NCBI RefSeq assembly: GCF_009901525.1 | Contig: NZ_CP019288.1 | Coordinates: 4,865,501 to 4,929,500, forward strand | Reading direction: 5' to 3' | DNA length: 64,000 nucleotides | Source of the DNA: Kordia antarctica | GTDB taxonomy: Bacteria; Bacteroidota; Bacteroidia; Flavobacteriales; Flavobacteriaceae | Position numbers and translations under genes: made by a program | The notes under the pieces: generated by a model | Databases searched by the model: none | What the model saw: only the letters and a program-made list of their open reading frames with translations | What the model was told of the DNA's origin: nothing | Shown here: positions 52,997-61,459 of the stretch, one piece after another | Position numbering within the stretch: the first letter of the stretch is position 1 | Layout of the letters: each line of letters opens with the position of its first letter

Positions 52997-53953
52997 ATGA
53001 GTTTTTTTAAAAGAATATTCTCTTCAGAAAAAAAAGAAACACTCGATAAAGGTTTAGAGAAATCTAAATCAAGTTTTCTTTCTAAATTGACAAAGGCTGT
53101 TGCCGGAAAAAGCAAAGTTGACGATGAAGTTTTAGATAATTTAGAAGAAATATTAGTCAGCAGTGATGTTGGTGTTGATACGACGTTGAAAATTATTGAC
53201 AGAATTGAAGCCAGAGTTGCCAAAGACAAATATTTAGGAACGGAAGAACTAAACAAAATTCTTCGCGAGGAAATTGCAGGTTTATTATCAGAAACAAATG
53301 CTGGTGAAGAAACCGAATACACAATTCCAGCAGACAAAAAACCATATGTATTAATGGTTGTTGGTGTAAATGGCGTTGGAAAAACAACGACGATTGGAAA
53401 ATTAGCACATCAATTTAACAAGCAAGGACTAAAAGTAGTTTTAGGAGCTGCAGATACATTTAGAGCTGCTGCCATAGATCAATTACAAGTTTGGGCAGAT
53501 AGAGTTGGCGTTCCATTAGTAAAGCAAAGTATGGGAAGTGATCCTGCTTCTGTAGCTTTTGACACCTTAAAATCGGGAGTTGCGCAAGATGCGGACGTTA
53601 TTATTATTGATACCGCAGGAAGATTGCACAACAAAATAAACTTAATGAAGGAATTGACGAAAGTCAAGATGGTCATGAAAAAAGTAATTGATGATGCGCC
53701 ACACGACGTATTATTAGTTTTAGATGGTTCTACGGGACAAAATGCATTTGAGCAAGCAAAACAGTTTACAGCGGCAACAGAAGTTACTACATTAGCAGTT
53801 ACAAAGCTTGATGGAACAGCAAAAGGCGGCGTTGTCATTGGAATCTCTGATCAATTTAAAATTCCTGTAAAATATATTGGCGTTGGAGAAGGAATTGAAG
53901 ATTTGCAAGTATTCAACAAATACGAATTTGTAGATTCATTTTTCTCTAAATAG
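52997..53953 (+). CDS. ftsY: Signal recognition particle receptor FtsY
   Basis: 318 residues, the short Bacteroidota form with a brief charged N-terminus (Lys-rich helix) and NG GTPase: GVNGVGKTTTIGKLA, DTFRAAAIDQL, DTAGRLHNK, TKLDGTAKGGV. Docks ribosome-SRP at the inner membrane. Terminator 30 bases downstream. Confidence 0.96.
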   Translation: MSFFKRIFSSEKKETLDKGLEKSKSSFLSKLTKAVAGKSKVDDEVLDNLEEILVSSDVGVDTTLKIIDRIEARVAKDKYLGTEELNKILREEIAGLLSETNAGEETEYTIPADKKPYVLMVVGVNGVGKTTTIGKLAHQFNKQGLKVVLGAADTFRAAAIDQLQVWADRVGVPLVKQSMGSDPASVAFDTLKSGVAQDADVIIIDTAGRLHNKINLMKELTKVKMVMKKVIDDAPHDVLLVLDGSTGQNAFEQAKQFTAATEVTTLAVTKLDGTAKGGVVIGISDQFKIPVKYIGVGEGIEDLQVFNKYEFVDSFFSK

Positions 53954-54011
53954 ATCAAAAACAAAACCCAATAAAAAAGCCTGCAATTTCAAAAATTGCA
54001 GGCTTTTTTTA
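53954..54011. terminator. Bidirectional terminator, ftsY copy (copy A)
   Basis: AAAAAAGCCTGCAATTT-CAAA-AATTGCAGGCTTTTTT, T-runs on both strands. The first 36 bases (53954-53989) are identical to 57479-57514. Serves ftsY on plus and the gws-like operon on minus. Confidence 0.88.
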
Positions 54012-54024
54012 GTTGTTACAAATG

Positions 54025-54837
54025 TTAATGATCCATTGGTATATCTTCTTCAATGACGGAAGGATCCATATCTTCAAAGCTAACCAAGGTTAAATTAATA
54101 ATAGAATCATCAATGTTTTTATATGCTAATTTTACAAATCCATAGGTTGGATTAAAAAACATTTTTAATTCAGTACTTCCTACGCGGCTTACAGCTTTTG
54201 AATCAATTACAACACAATCAATCATTCCAAATGCAGTTTTTTCTTTTCTTATGTCAACGATTTCAAAAGTAGAGTTGGTCGTAATTTCTCCTTCCCATGT
54301 TTTCCATCTAGCATCGCTCCAACCTTCACTAGGTATAGTTACTGATTGTTTCCAAGTAGTACCAATTTTATAGGGTTTTTTAACAGAAGGAAAAGGCGTG
54401 TGTTCTAATATTTTGAATATATATCCCCTCGGAGGATGAAACCAGATAGAATCTTTTTTAGAATAATAGCCTGTCATTGACCATGAAGCTATGTCTCCAT
54501 TGGCTGCTATATATTCCATAGTAACTTTTTTTTGATTGGAATTAATGATTGCATCAGGAAATAGTTTGAATTTAATTTCGGTTATAATTTTATCTCCTGT
54601 AGCCTCTTTTTCCAATTCCCATTCGTTGCTACTATGTTTTCTGATATATCTTAGATATAACTGTTCGCCATCTTTTGTATAATAGTCATACTTATAGATA
54701 AGTTCTTTATTAAAATCACAAAAATTTGTGTCAGATTTTAATTCTAATTCATTTTTAGTCGCATTAAAGCAGCCAGTTAGTGTTATGAAGAGCAAGCAAA
54801 TAACTAGGTACTTTTTATTTCTAATATTTTTAATCAT
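54025..54837 (-). CDS. Lipoprotein at the end of the RiPP cassette, 270 residues
   Basis: Lipobox LITLTGC (Cys22). The remainder is beta-rich (KYDYYTKDGEQLYLRYIRK, GTTWKQSVTIPSEGWSDARW) with no known motif. Its start overlaps the SPASM gene's end by 8 bases, so it belongs to the operon. It could be an export or immunity-type component; not recognised. Confidence 0.75.
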   Translation of the reverse strand: MIKNIRNKKYLVICLLFITLTGCFNATKNELELKSDTNFCDFNKELIYKYDYYTKDGEQLYLRYIRKHSSNEWELEKEATGDKIITEIKFKLFPDAIINSNQKKVTMEYIAANGDIASWSMTGYYSKKDSIWFHPPRGYIFKILEHTPFPSVKKPYKIGTTWKQSVTIPSEGWSDARWKTWEGEITTNSTFEIVDIRKEKTAFGMIDCVVIDSKAVSRVGSTELKMFFNPTYGFVKLAYKNIDDSIINLTLVSFEDMDPSVIEEDIPMDH

Positions 54838-55843
54838 TCCATTTTGTGGTATAAGGGTTATAATTACATTTTAAAGGTTTAGCATATATAGTTGATGTAT
54901 CTTCAGTGAAAGCTCTGCAATCAGTACAGATATATCTAAACTCACAATCTTTACAGGTCTCAATTTGATCTTTAGTAATACTCCATGTGTCTTTAAAACC
55001 TTTTTTCTCTATTGCTTCATTCAATGTCATTTCATTAATGTTGCCATAACTTACTGGTAAGGATGGACAATTTTTAATATGTCCGTCACCATCTATAGAT
55101 ACTTTTCTGTTAAGACAGTTGTTTTTAGAGACAGATTCTGTAAAATGGTCAATATTAATTCTAAAATAAGTTGGATTTACAATGCCACAACATACGCTAG
55201 GTTCTATTTTTTCTTCCACAAAATTAATAAATACCGTTTTGTTTACTAAAAAAATATCTTTTGAAAAAGGAGCTTCTGCTATATTTACATTAAATACTCT
55301 ACTATGTTTTTTAAACAATTTACTTAAAGAATCATCAGTCAGTTCTTCAGAATATATTAAAAATAAATCGATAGATCTTAAAGTACTTTTTTCGAAGAAC
55401 GATAAAACGCAATCTAACTCATGTATACGTATGTCGTAACTAAATCGTAACTCTAACGCAGCACAACCAAGTTCATCTAATTCTTTGTTAATCTTATGAT
55501 AAGGTAAAGTTGATTCTTTTTTTACATCTATCAATGCATTCGTTATTCGTTGTGGAGATTGCCATTCTAAGGAAATAGGTGTTAACTCAGGTATTAAAGT
55601 AGGATTCCAAAACCCAAAATCTTTTTCTTCTAAATAATTGAAATATTCATTAATGATCGACTCGTGCTCTTTACCAAAATTTTGTATAATTTCTTGTAAT
55701 GTATTCTCTTTAAATTCAGTTACTATCTGAAACAATTCATTCGGAATAAATTCAAATGTATTTGTTTGTACATCGCAGACAACACTTCTTGCGTAGCCTT
55801 TAACGGGAATGCAATTTGCGAAAAGGATAAAATAGTTATTCAT
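54830..55843 (-). CDS. Grasp-with-SPASM system SPASM-domain protein
   Basis: 337 residues. The C-terminus has a SPASM cysteine pattern (NRKVSIDGDGHIKNCPSL ... CKDCEFRYICTDC: C-x2-C-x5-C-x2-C) and a last Cys in LKCNYNP. There is no CxxxCxxC radical-SAM motif anywhere, as expected for this family. Known pairing: ATP-grasp plus SPASM protein in 'grasp-with-SPASM' RiPP systems (gwsS). Overlaps its neighbours at both ends. Confidence 0.85.
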   Translation of the reverse strand: MNNYFILFANCIPVKGYARSVVCDVQTNTFEFIPNELFQIVTEFKENTLQEIIQNFGKEHESIINEYFNYLEEKDFGFWNPTLIPELTPISLEWQSPQRITNALIDVKKESTLPYHKINKELDELGCAALELRFSYDIRIHELDCVLSFFEKSTLRSIDLFLIYSEELTDDSLSKLFKKHSRVFNVNIAEAPFSKDIFLVNKTVFINFVEEKIEPSVCCGIVNPTYFRINIDHFTESVSKNNCLNRKVSIDGDGHIKNCPSLPVSYGNINEMTLNEAIEKKGFKDTWSITKDQIETCKDCEFRYICTDCRAFTEDTSTIYAKPLKCNYNPYTTKWND

Positions 55844-56034
55844 AAATACCTAGATATTTTTTTATAAAATGGAACACACTTGTAGCCTTCAGAATTCAAC
55901 TTTTCACATTCCGTATACGTATCAATGCCACCAACGGTAATATTATTAATTATTTCTTCTCCTTCCATCAAAAAATAATTCACTGGTAAAAAATGTTCTT
56001 TTTCGGGTGTTTTTACAAATTTTTGTTTTTCCAT
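55840..56034 (-). CDS. Small protein inside the RiPP cassette, 64 residues
   Basis: MEKQKFVKTPEKEHFLPVNY... ending KKISRYL; Cys43 and Cys53, helical, no signal. Starts 3 bases after the ATP-grasp stop and overlaps the SPASM start by 4 bases (ATGA). Could be a second substrate, an adaptor or a leader-recognition partner. Not recognised. Confidence 0.7.
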   Translation of the reverse strand: MEKQKFVKTPEKEHFLPVNYFLMEGEEIINNITVGGIDTYTECEKLNSEGYKCVPFYKKISRYL

Positions 56035-56037
56035 TTT

Positions 56038-57015
56038 TTAAGATTCCGTTTGTTGATTCATAAGATAGTGAGCTATTTTTTTATCTAAATGATAATTGCA
56101 AGCATGACTTAGCATTCCGTATTGTCCATTTAGGTTTACTTCTAAAAATATATACTCATTAGCAACTGATTTAATTAAATCTATAGACCCAATTTTAAAA
56201 TTCATCTTATTTATGAATGTTATTATTTTTTCCGCTTCTAAGCTAGGAAGCTTATAGGGTACTATTCTATTTGGCTTTACATAATCATAATTTCTAAAAT
56301 CGGTAGTTGTTTTAGTATTACTCTGAGAGAATATTGCCATAGAATAACACGTGTTATCAACAAAGAAAACTCGTATCTCATATTTTTTTTCAATACAATT
56401 TTGAAAAAATGAAGGAAAGAATTTCTCAGGTATAGAAGGTAAAGTGTCAACAGTAATCAGCTCCGTTAGCATTTTATAAATAGTTTTGTCAACAATGTAT
56501 GTACAACATTCACTCATTGGTTTTACAATACATTTTCCGTGCTTAGTAATAAATTGTTTTAAGCTATTTTTGTTCGCTGTAACTAAAAAATCGGGTATGC
56601 TAAAACCTACTTTTTCTGCTTCTTTTAGAATTACTAATTTATTCAAATCCTTTTCAGACTTTAGCGATGATATTTTTGCAGCTTTAGGGAATAAACTAAG
56701 AAAATAAGTATAGTTCGTTTTGAGTTCAGATGAAATGTGATTTAAAAGATTACTATTACTCCTATTATCTAAGTTTAATGTTTTGAAATTGAATAGTTTT
56801 TCAAAACTCATATATCTTCTAAAATAGATAACATTCACATCATTTAAAGGTATTTGAAAGTCCTTAAGTTTCAATGTTTTTTGATCTTTAACTAAATCAA
56901 ATTCCAAGATATTTAGGCCATTTATTCTTTTATGCTTTCCTCCGAGAAAATCTAGCCATTCCATGAGAGTTTCAGTAGAAACTTCTCTTAGTCTTTGGCT
57001 CAATATTAATATCAT
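56038..57015 (-). CDS. Grasp-with-SPASM system ATP-grasp peptide ligase
   Basis: 325 residues. ATP-grasp features: KCIVKPMSECC, YEIRVFFVDNTCYSMAIF (substrate-binding strand), IGSIDLIKSVANEYIFLEVNLNGQYG (metal-binding Asp/Glu/Asn triad). N-terminal pre-ATP-grasp part from MILILSQRLREVSTETLMEW. Such enzymes form ester or amide links between side chains of a graspeptide core (microviridin-type). Known name gwsG. Directly downstream of the precursor gene. Confidence 0.87.
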   Translation of the reverse strand: MILILSQRLREVSTETLMEWLDFLGGKHKRINGLNILEFDLVKDQKTLKLKDFQIPLNDVNVIYFRRYMSFEKLFNFKTLNLDNRSNSNLLNHISSELKTNYTYFLSLFPKAAKISSLKSEKDLNKLVILKEAEKVGFSIPDFLVTANKNSLKQFITKHGKCIVKPMSECCTYIVDKTIYKMLTELITVDTLPSIPEKFFPSFFQNCIEKKYEIRVFFVDNTCYSMAIFSQSNTKTTTDFRNYDYVKPNRIVPYKLPSLEAEKIITFINKMNFKIGSIDLIKSVANEYIFLEVNLNGQYGMLSHACNYHLDKKIAHYLMNQQTES

Positions 57016-57067
57016 AAAATATAAAATATAATAGAGCTATCTATATAGCTAGCTCTATTAAGTGAAA

Positions 57068-57238
57068 TTATTGAATTTCGTCTACACATTTGTCCTTAGA
57101 ATGGTCACATGTAATATGTTCATTACGAGGATCAGTAGTTGATTTATGCTGTGTAGTGTGGCAATCGCCTGCACCTTGAATAGAACCTAAATCATAGATT
57201 TCATTTTTTTTGAATAATGGATTGTGTATGCTTTTCAT
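57068..57238 (-). CDS. Putative precursor peptide of the grasp-with-SPASM cassette, 56 residues
   Basis: MKSIHNPLFKKNEIYDLGSI (leader) then GAGDCHTTQHKSTTDPRNEHITCDHSKDKCVDEIQ. The core is rich in Thr/Ser, Asp/Glu and Lys with Cys at 26, 44 and 51, a suitable substrate for ATP-grasp macrolactone or lactam formation. Located 52 bases before the ATP-grasp gene and the first gene of the operon. Too short to be called automatically. Confidence 0.75.
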   Translation of the reverse strand: MKSIHNPLFKKNEIYDLGSIQGAGDCHTTQHKSTTDPRNEHITCDHSKDKCVDEIQ

Positions 57239-57297
57239 TAATTATTATATTTAAAATTTCACCTACTCTTTACAAAAGGATTTTCAGTTTTCTCCTT

Positions 57298-57336
57298 CTT
57301 GTTGCGCAACAAGTATTATTCTCTACGTAGAGAATA
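57298..57336 (-). promoter_or_regulatory. Two neighbouring perfect palindromes upstream of the precursor gene
   Basis: CTTGTTGCGCAACAAG (57298-57313, 16 bases) and TATTCTCTACGTAGAGAATA (57317-57336, 20 bases) lie three bases apart, 60-98 bases upstream of the precursor ATG. Candidate operators for a dimeric regulator; no regulator gene is adjacent. Confidence 0.5.
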
Positions 57337-57478
57337 TTTTCTATAAACGTAAGGGAATATTATTTTTTATAAGTAAAAAAAATGTTAAAAATTGTAGGAT
57401 TTAACATTTTATAAATTAGAAGCATAATTATTTTGTAATGAATACTAATCTTTGTTAAGTAAGTAGATCAAAACAATA

Positions 57479-57535
57479 ATCAAAAACAAAACCCAATAAA
57501 AAAGCCTGCAATTTTTAAAATTGTAGGCTTTTTCT
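57479..57535. terminator. Bidirectional terminator, copy B
   Basis: AAAAAAGCCTGCAATTT-TTA-AAATTGTAGGCTTTTT hairpin; its first 36 bases repeat those of copy A including non-hairpin flank. On the minus strand it ends the fibronectin gene (stop at 57556). Confidence 0.85.
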
Positions 57536-57555
57536 ATATAAAATAATCTGTTCAA

Positions 57556-58893
57556 TTATAACTTCGTCAATCTAATAACAACTTCCGTCATTGGAGCATT
57601 TGTACACGTTACGCTGCTCGTATCTTCAATAAAACGAATATCAATAGTTGTATCATCTACCATATTAAATGAAGTTGGAGTTGCTGCGCCCAATCCTAAT
57701 AAGACATTATCACCTCCACAATTGAAGTTTGTATCTTGATCGTTTGCAACGCTTACAGTTCCATCACAATTCAATGTAAAATTAAAGGTCATTGTAGGTT
57801 GCGTTCCAGCGATATCTAAATTTGCTAAATACTTTACAGTAATACTTCTTTCCGTATCAGAAACATTCACGATTTCTACCGTTGCAGGATCGCCAAAAAT
57901 TGGTTCATCTGTATTTCCAATCTCTTCATACGTATACATTCCTGTATATCCTAAAGCTGTAGTAAAAATAGCACCGGTACTTATCCAATTGCTTGTTGTC
58001 GTAGCGCTACAAGCTGTTCTTACCACAAACGCATAGTTTGTACTTGGACATAAACCTGTAACCGTAAAGGTGGAATTGTTCGTAGTTGCGGCAGTAGCTG
58101 TATTTGGATCAAATCCTGCTGCTGGTCCGTAACGAACTTCCCAAGAAGTTTCTCCGTTAGAATCCCAATCTAAAACCATTGAATTTTGAGTTGGCGTAGC
58201 TGTTAAATTTAATGGAGGCAAACATGTTGCAAATCTGAATGGACCAGAAAAAGCACTCGAACTTCCTGTTTGACTTCCATCAGTAGTTGAATTACAATTG
58301 GCACGCACATAAAACTCGTAGTCATTATTTGGCTGTAAGTTCATTACCGTATGTTGTGTACTATTTCCAGTTGCAAACAATTCAGCTTCTTCCAAGTTAA
58401 ATCCTGAAATACCATATTTTATTTCCCAAGAAATTTCACTTCCACCTGGCGTCCAAGTAAAAGTTGCGGAAGTTTTTGTTAAGTTCTCTATACCTAAATT
58501 TGTTGGTGCAGGACAAGACGTACGAAATTGTACAGGTCCAAACCATTCGTTATTTGCTAAATTACAATCAGATTTCACATAGAATTCAAAGGAGGTCTGT
58601 GAAGTTAATCCTCCAAGATTTGTACTTGTAGAAGGCGTTGTAATCATTATTCCTGCTTCAGGATTAAATCCTGGTGAACCGTACGAAACTACCCAACTTA
58701 CACCTGTAACGGGCAAACATTCGCCAGCTAGGTTAACGCTTCCACACCAATTCAGCTTGGCAGAATTGTTAGTAATCTCAGATGCAAAAGAAGCTGCAAC
58801 AGGTTGGCAAGGTTGTATAATTTCTGGGATTTGTATATCATCTGAACAAGAGAATACAATTCCTATGAGTAGAAGTAAAACTACTTTTTTCAT
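57556..58893 (-). CDS. Fibronectin type III repeat lipoprotein
   Basis: 445 residues from the ATG at 58893 (MKKVVLLLLIGIVFSCSDD, Cys16 lipobox); a start at 58932 is less likely. Three FN3 domains with SAKLNW, SWEIKYG/SWEVRYG, YEFYVRANC motifs (about 40-310), then a beta domain. Typical surface lipoprotein; probably adhesion or glycan-binding. Ends at terminator copy B. Confidence 0.83.
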   Translation of the reverse strand: MKKVVLLLLIGIVFSCSDDIQIPEIIQPCQPVAASFASEITNNSAKLNWCGSVNLAGECLPVTGVSWVVSYGSPGFNPEAGIMITTPSTSTNLGGLTSQTSFEFYVKSDCNLANNEWFGPVQFRTSCPAPTNLGIENLTKTSATFTWTPGGSEISWEIKYGISGFNLEEAELFATGNSTQHTVMNLQPNNDYEFYVRANCNSTTDGSQTGSSSAFSGPFRFATCLPPLNLTATPTQNSMVLDWDSNGETSWEVRYGPAAGFDPNTATAATTNNSTFTVTGLCPSTNYAFVVRTACSATTTSNWISTGAIFTTALGYTGMYTYEEIGNTDEPIFGDPATVEIVNVSDTERSITVKYLANLDIAGTQPTMTFNFTLNCDGTVSVANDQDTNFNCGGDNVLLGLGAATPTSFNMVDDTTIDIRFIEDTSSVTCTNAPMTEVVIRLTKL

Positions 58894-59026
58894 AAAATTT
58901 TTTTTTCGTTCACGACAAATATATAAAAACAATGATGAGTTTATCAGTTAGAAGCTAAAAAAACTAGCTTTACAAATAGTTAAACTTTTAGATTGTATAT
59001 TTATCCATCATAAATAACGAATTAAA

Positions 59027-60658
59027 ATGAAGAAAATTATATATCTAGCCATCGGATTTCTTTTTATTGCTTGTGGAACGAAAGAACAAGTGAAAACAGA
59101 AAGTGATATCTCCGATATTAGTGTAAAAGAATTTACAAAATTTAAGGTGTTAGATTCTGAAAACATTGAAAATCAGACAATTTGGAGTTCTTTAGATACA
59201 GAAATGGTAGATTTCCCAGAAACTGAATACGAAAGATTGAAACCATATATTCTTGAAAAAAACATTTTAGAATTACACAAAAGTAGAGTTCAAGGCATAT
59301 TTACGTATGAAAAATTGGTAAAATTTTATCTGTATAGAATCAAAAAATATGATAGAAATAATGAATTGTCCTTAAATGCTGTGATTCGAATAAATCCAAA
59401 CATTATAGCAGAAGCTAAACAAAAAGACCAAGAATTTTTCAATAAAAGATTAAAACCACTCATTTTTGGAATGCCAATTTTATTAAAAGATAATATCAAC
59501 ACCAAAAATATGCCAACAACGGCTGGCGCGGTTGCATTAAAAGATAATTATACAAAAGACGCTTTTATCGTACAGCGTTTAAAACAAGAAGGCGCACTAA
59601 TCTTAGGAAAAGCAAATTTAAGCGAATGGGCATATTTCTTTTGTGGCGATTGCCCAAGTGGTTACAGCGCAATTGGCGGACAAACCTTAAATCCTTACGG
59701 AAGAAAAACCATTGATACAGGCGGATCAAGCTCAGGAAGCGGCGTTTCAGTCGCTGCAAACTTTGCCGTTGCTGCCGTTGGAACGGAAACTGCAGGTTCT
59801 ATACTTTCGCCAGCAAGTCAAAACTCCGTAGTTGGACTCAAACCAACGATTGGATTACTAAGTCGCTCAGGAATTGTGCCAATTTCTAGCACACTAGATA
59901 CGCCTGGTCCAATGACAAAAAACGTTATTGACAATGCTATTTTATTAGCTACATTATTTGGTTACGATGCATCAGATCCTAAAAGTAAAAACCCAAAATG
60001 GACGAAACATTATTACTTCACAGACATTAAAAGCGGAAATGTTTCACTCAAAGGAAAGCGTTTTGGAGCGTTCACACGTTTGTTAAAAGATACCTTATAT
60101 ATAGAAGCTATAAATATCTTAAAACAACAAGGCGCAATTATTGTTGAGATTGAAGAAGAAAAGATAAATCTGCCAAAATTCATCAATCTATTGAATTTAG
60201 ACATGCAAAAAGATTTGCCAGCGTATTTTGAAAACTATGCAAGCAAAGAACTTTCATATACTTCTGTGCAGGATATTATCGATTTCAACAAAAAAGATTC
60301 GCTGAAAACAATGCCATATGGACAAAAATTATTCTATGGAATTGTGAACGATAAAGCCAACAAAAAAGAATTGAAAGACCTAAAAAAAGTGTTGTATGAC
60401 AATGGAAAATCATACTTTGATATTCCAATGAAAGAGCACAACTTAGACGGCGTTTTATCAATCAATAACTATCATGCAGCATTTGCCGCTGTTGCAGAAT
60501 ATCCTGCGTTGACAGTTCCTATGGGATATACAAATAAAGGCGAACCAAAAGGATTGACATTTATCGGAAAACCATTCACAGAGAAAAATTTACTAGAATT
60601 TGCATATGTATATGAGCAAGCTTCTAAAAAGCGAAAAGCACCGAAAAACTATAATTAA
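59027..60658 (+). CDS. Amidase-family lipoprotein
   Basis: 543 residues. Lipobox LFIACG (Cys16). Amidase signature with Ser-cisSer-Lys triad: Lys in FGMPILLKDNINTK, the Gly-Ser motif in TGGSSSGSGVSVAANFAVAA, and GTETAGSI. Hydrolyses amides in the periplasm; substrate unknown. Confidence 0.88.
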   Translation: MKKIIYLAIGFLFIACGTKEQVKTESDISDISVKEFTKFKVLDSENIENQTIWSSLDTEMVDFPETEYERLKPYILEKNILELHKSRVQGIFTYEKLVKFYLYRIKKYDRNNELSLNAVIRINPNIIAEAKQKDQEFFNKRLKPLIFGMPILLKDNINTKNMPTTAGAVALKDNYTKDAFIVQRLKQEGALILGKANLSEWAYFFCGDCPSGYSAIGGQTLNPYGRKTIDTGGSSSGSGVSVAANFAVAAVGTETAGSILSPASQNSVVGLKPTIGLLSRSGIVPISSTLDTPGPMTKNVIDNAILLATLFGYDASDPKSKNPKWTKHYYFTDIKSGNVSLKGKRFGAFTRLLKDTLYIEAINILKQQGAIIVEIEEEKINLPKFINLLNLDMQKDLPAYFENYASKELSYTSVQDIIDFNKKDSLKTMPYGQKLFYGIVNDKANKKELKDLKKVLYDNGKSYFDIPMKEHNLDGVLSINNYHAAFAAVAEYPALTVPMGYTNKGEPKGLTFIGKPFTEKNLLEFAYVYEQASKKRKAPKNYN

Positions 60659-60684
60659 TTGAAATAATTTGGGCGTTTCCACAA

Positions 60685-60748
60685 TAAAAAAAGCACACTT
60701 ACTTTCATATTTCGAGTTTCCTCAATGTTCGGTAAATGTGCTTTTTTC
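60685..60748 (+). terminator. Terminator after the amidase gene
   Basis: AGCACACTTAC / GTAAATGTGCT (one mismatch) arms with flanking A-run and T6; large loop. Confidence 0.65.
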
Positions 60749-60749
60749 A

Positions 60750-60890
60750 TTGCAGCCGGGCTATCCGCACTCGCTTTTTACGTACTGTCATTCCTGCGAA
60801 GGCAGGAATCTCACTCCGTAAAAGAGCTCAAACAATTGCTTCTATCCCTAACGCGGAAATAGTAAAATAGTACCTTGAGTGAAGTCGAAA
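60750..60890. repeat. REP-like element with GAAGGCAGGAATC hairpin
   Basis: CATTCCTGCGAAGGCAGGAATC forms a hairpin; GAGTGAAGTCGAAATT follows. Related fragments occur at 13188, 14105, 24075 and 42070. Non-coding. Confidence 0.7.
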
Positions 60891-61286
60891 TTATCTTTTG
60901 ATTTTACTGAATACTAAAGCGATAATAATTAATACAAAAGCAATTCCAAATCCTAAAACTCCCATATTAATACCGAATAGCATTTTTTCAGTTCCGTCTG
61001 AATGTTGCATTGAACCACCATAACTGCTTTTAAGTAAATATGCAGCTAAAAATCCGCCAGTTACAAACAGACTTAGTAAAGCACTAATCGTTGTTTCTTT
61101 TTTAAACCAAACAAGCCACAGACATAAAATACCAATACTAGAATTGGTAAAAAGTTGCCAAACTTCATGAATTCGTGCATGTGGCGTCCAATCAAGATTC
61201 CAAACATGAGTTTCATTAAGTTCTAAAAATGGAACAACAACAGCATAAAGAATAATACTAAAAGTAATTGTAATTTTTTTTGTCAT
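60891..61286 (-). CDS. Hypothetical membrane protein, 131 residues
   Basis: Four hydrophobic helices (KKITITFSIILYAVVVPFLE, SSIGILCLWLVWF, ISALLSLFVTGGFLAAYLL, MGVLGFGIAFVLIIIALVF). THVWNLDWTPHARIHEVWQL has a His-rich motif between helices 1 and 2. No known family. Confidence 0.7.
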   Translation of the reverse strand: MTKKITITFSIILYAVVVPFLELNETHVWNLDWTPHARIHEVWQLFTNSSIGILCLWLVWFKKETTISALLSLFVTGGFLAAYLLKSSYGGSMQHSDGTEKMLFGINMGVLGFGIAFVLIIIALVFSKIKR

Positions 61287-61459
61287 CTTATATTATTTTT
61301 TACTTGCGTCTAAAGTTCATAACAAGAATCCTATTATTTCTCTTGTTAAAATAAACGATTGTTAAAGCTATAAGAATCTTACTCAAAATAAAAACAATTC
61401 AAAGGATTTTTGATGTTTTCGATTTCTAGAGTAAATAAAAAAATACAGAATTAGAAATT

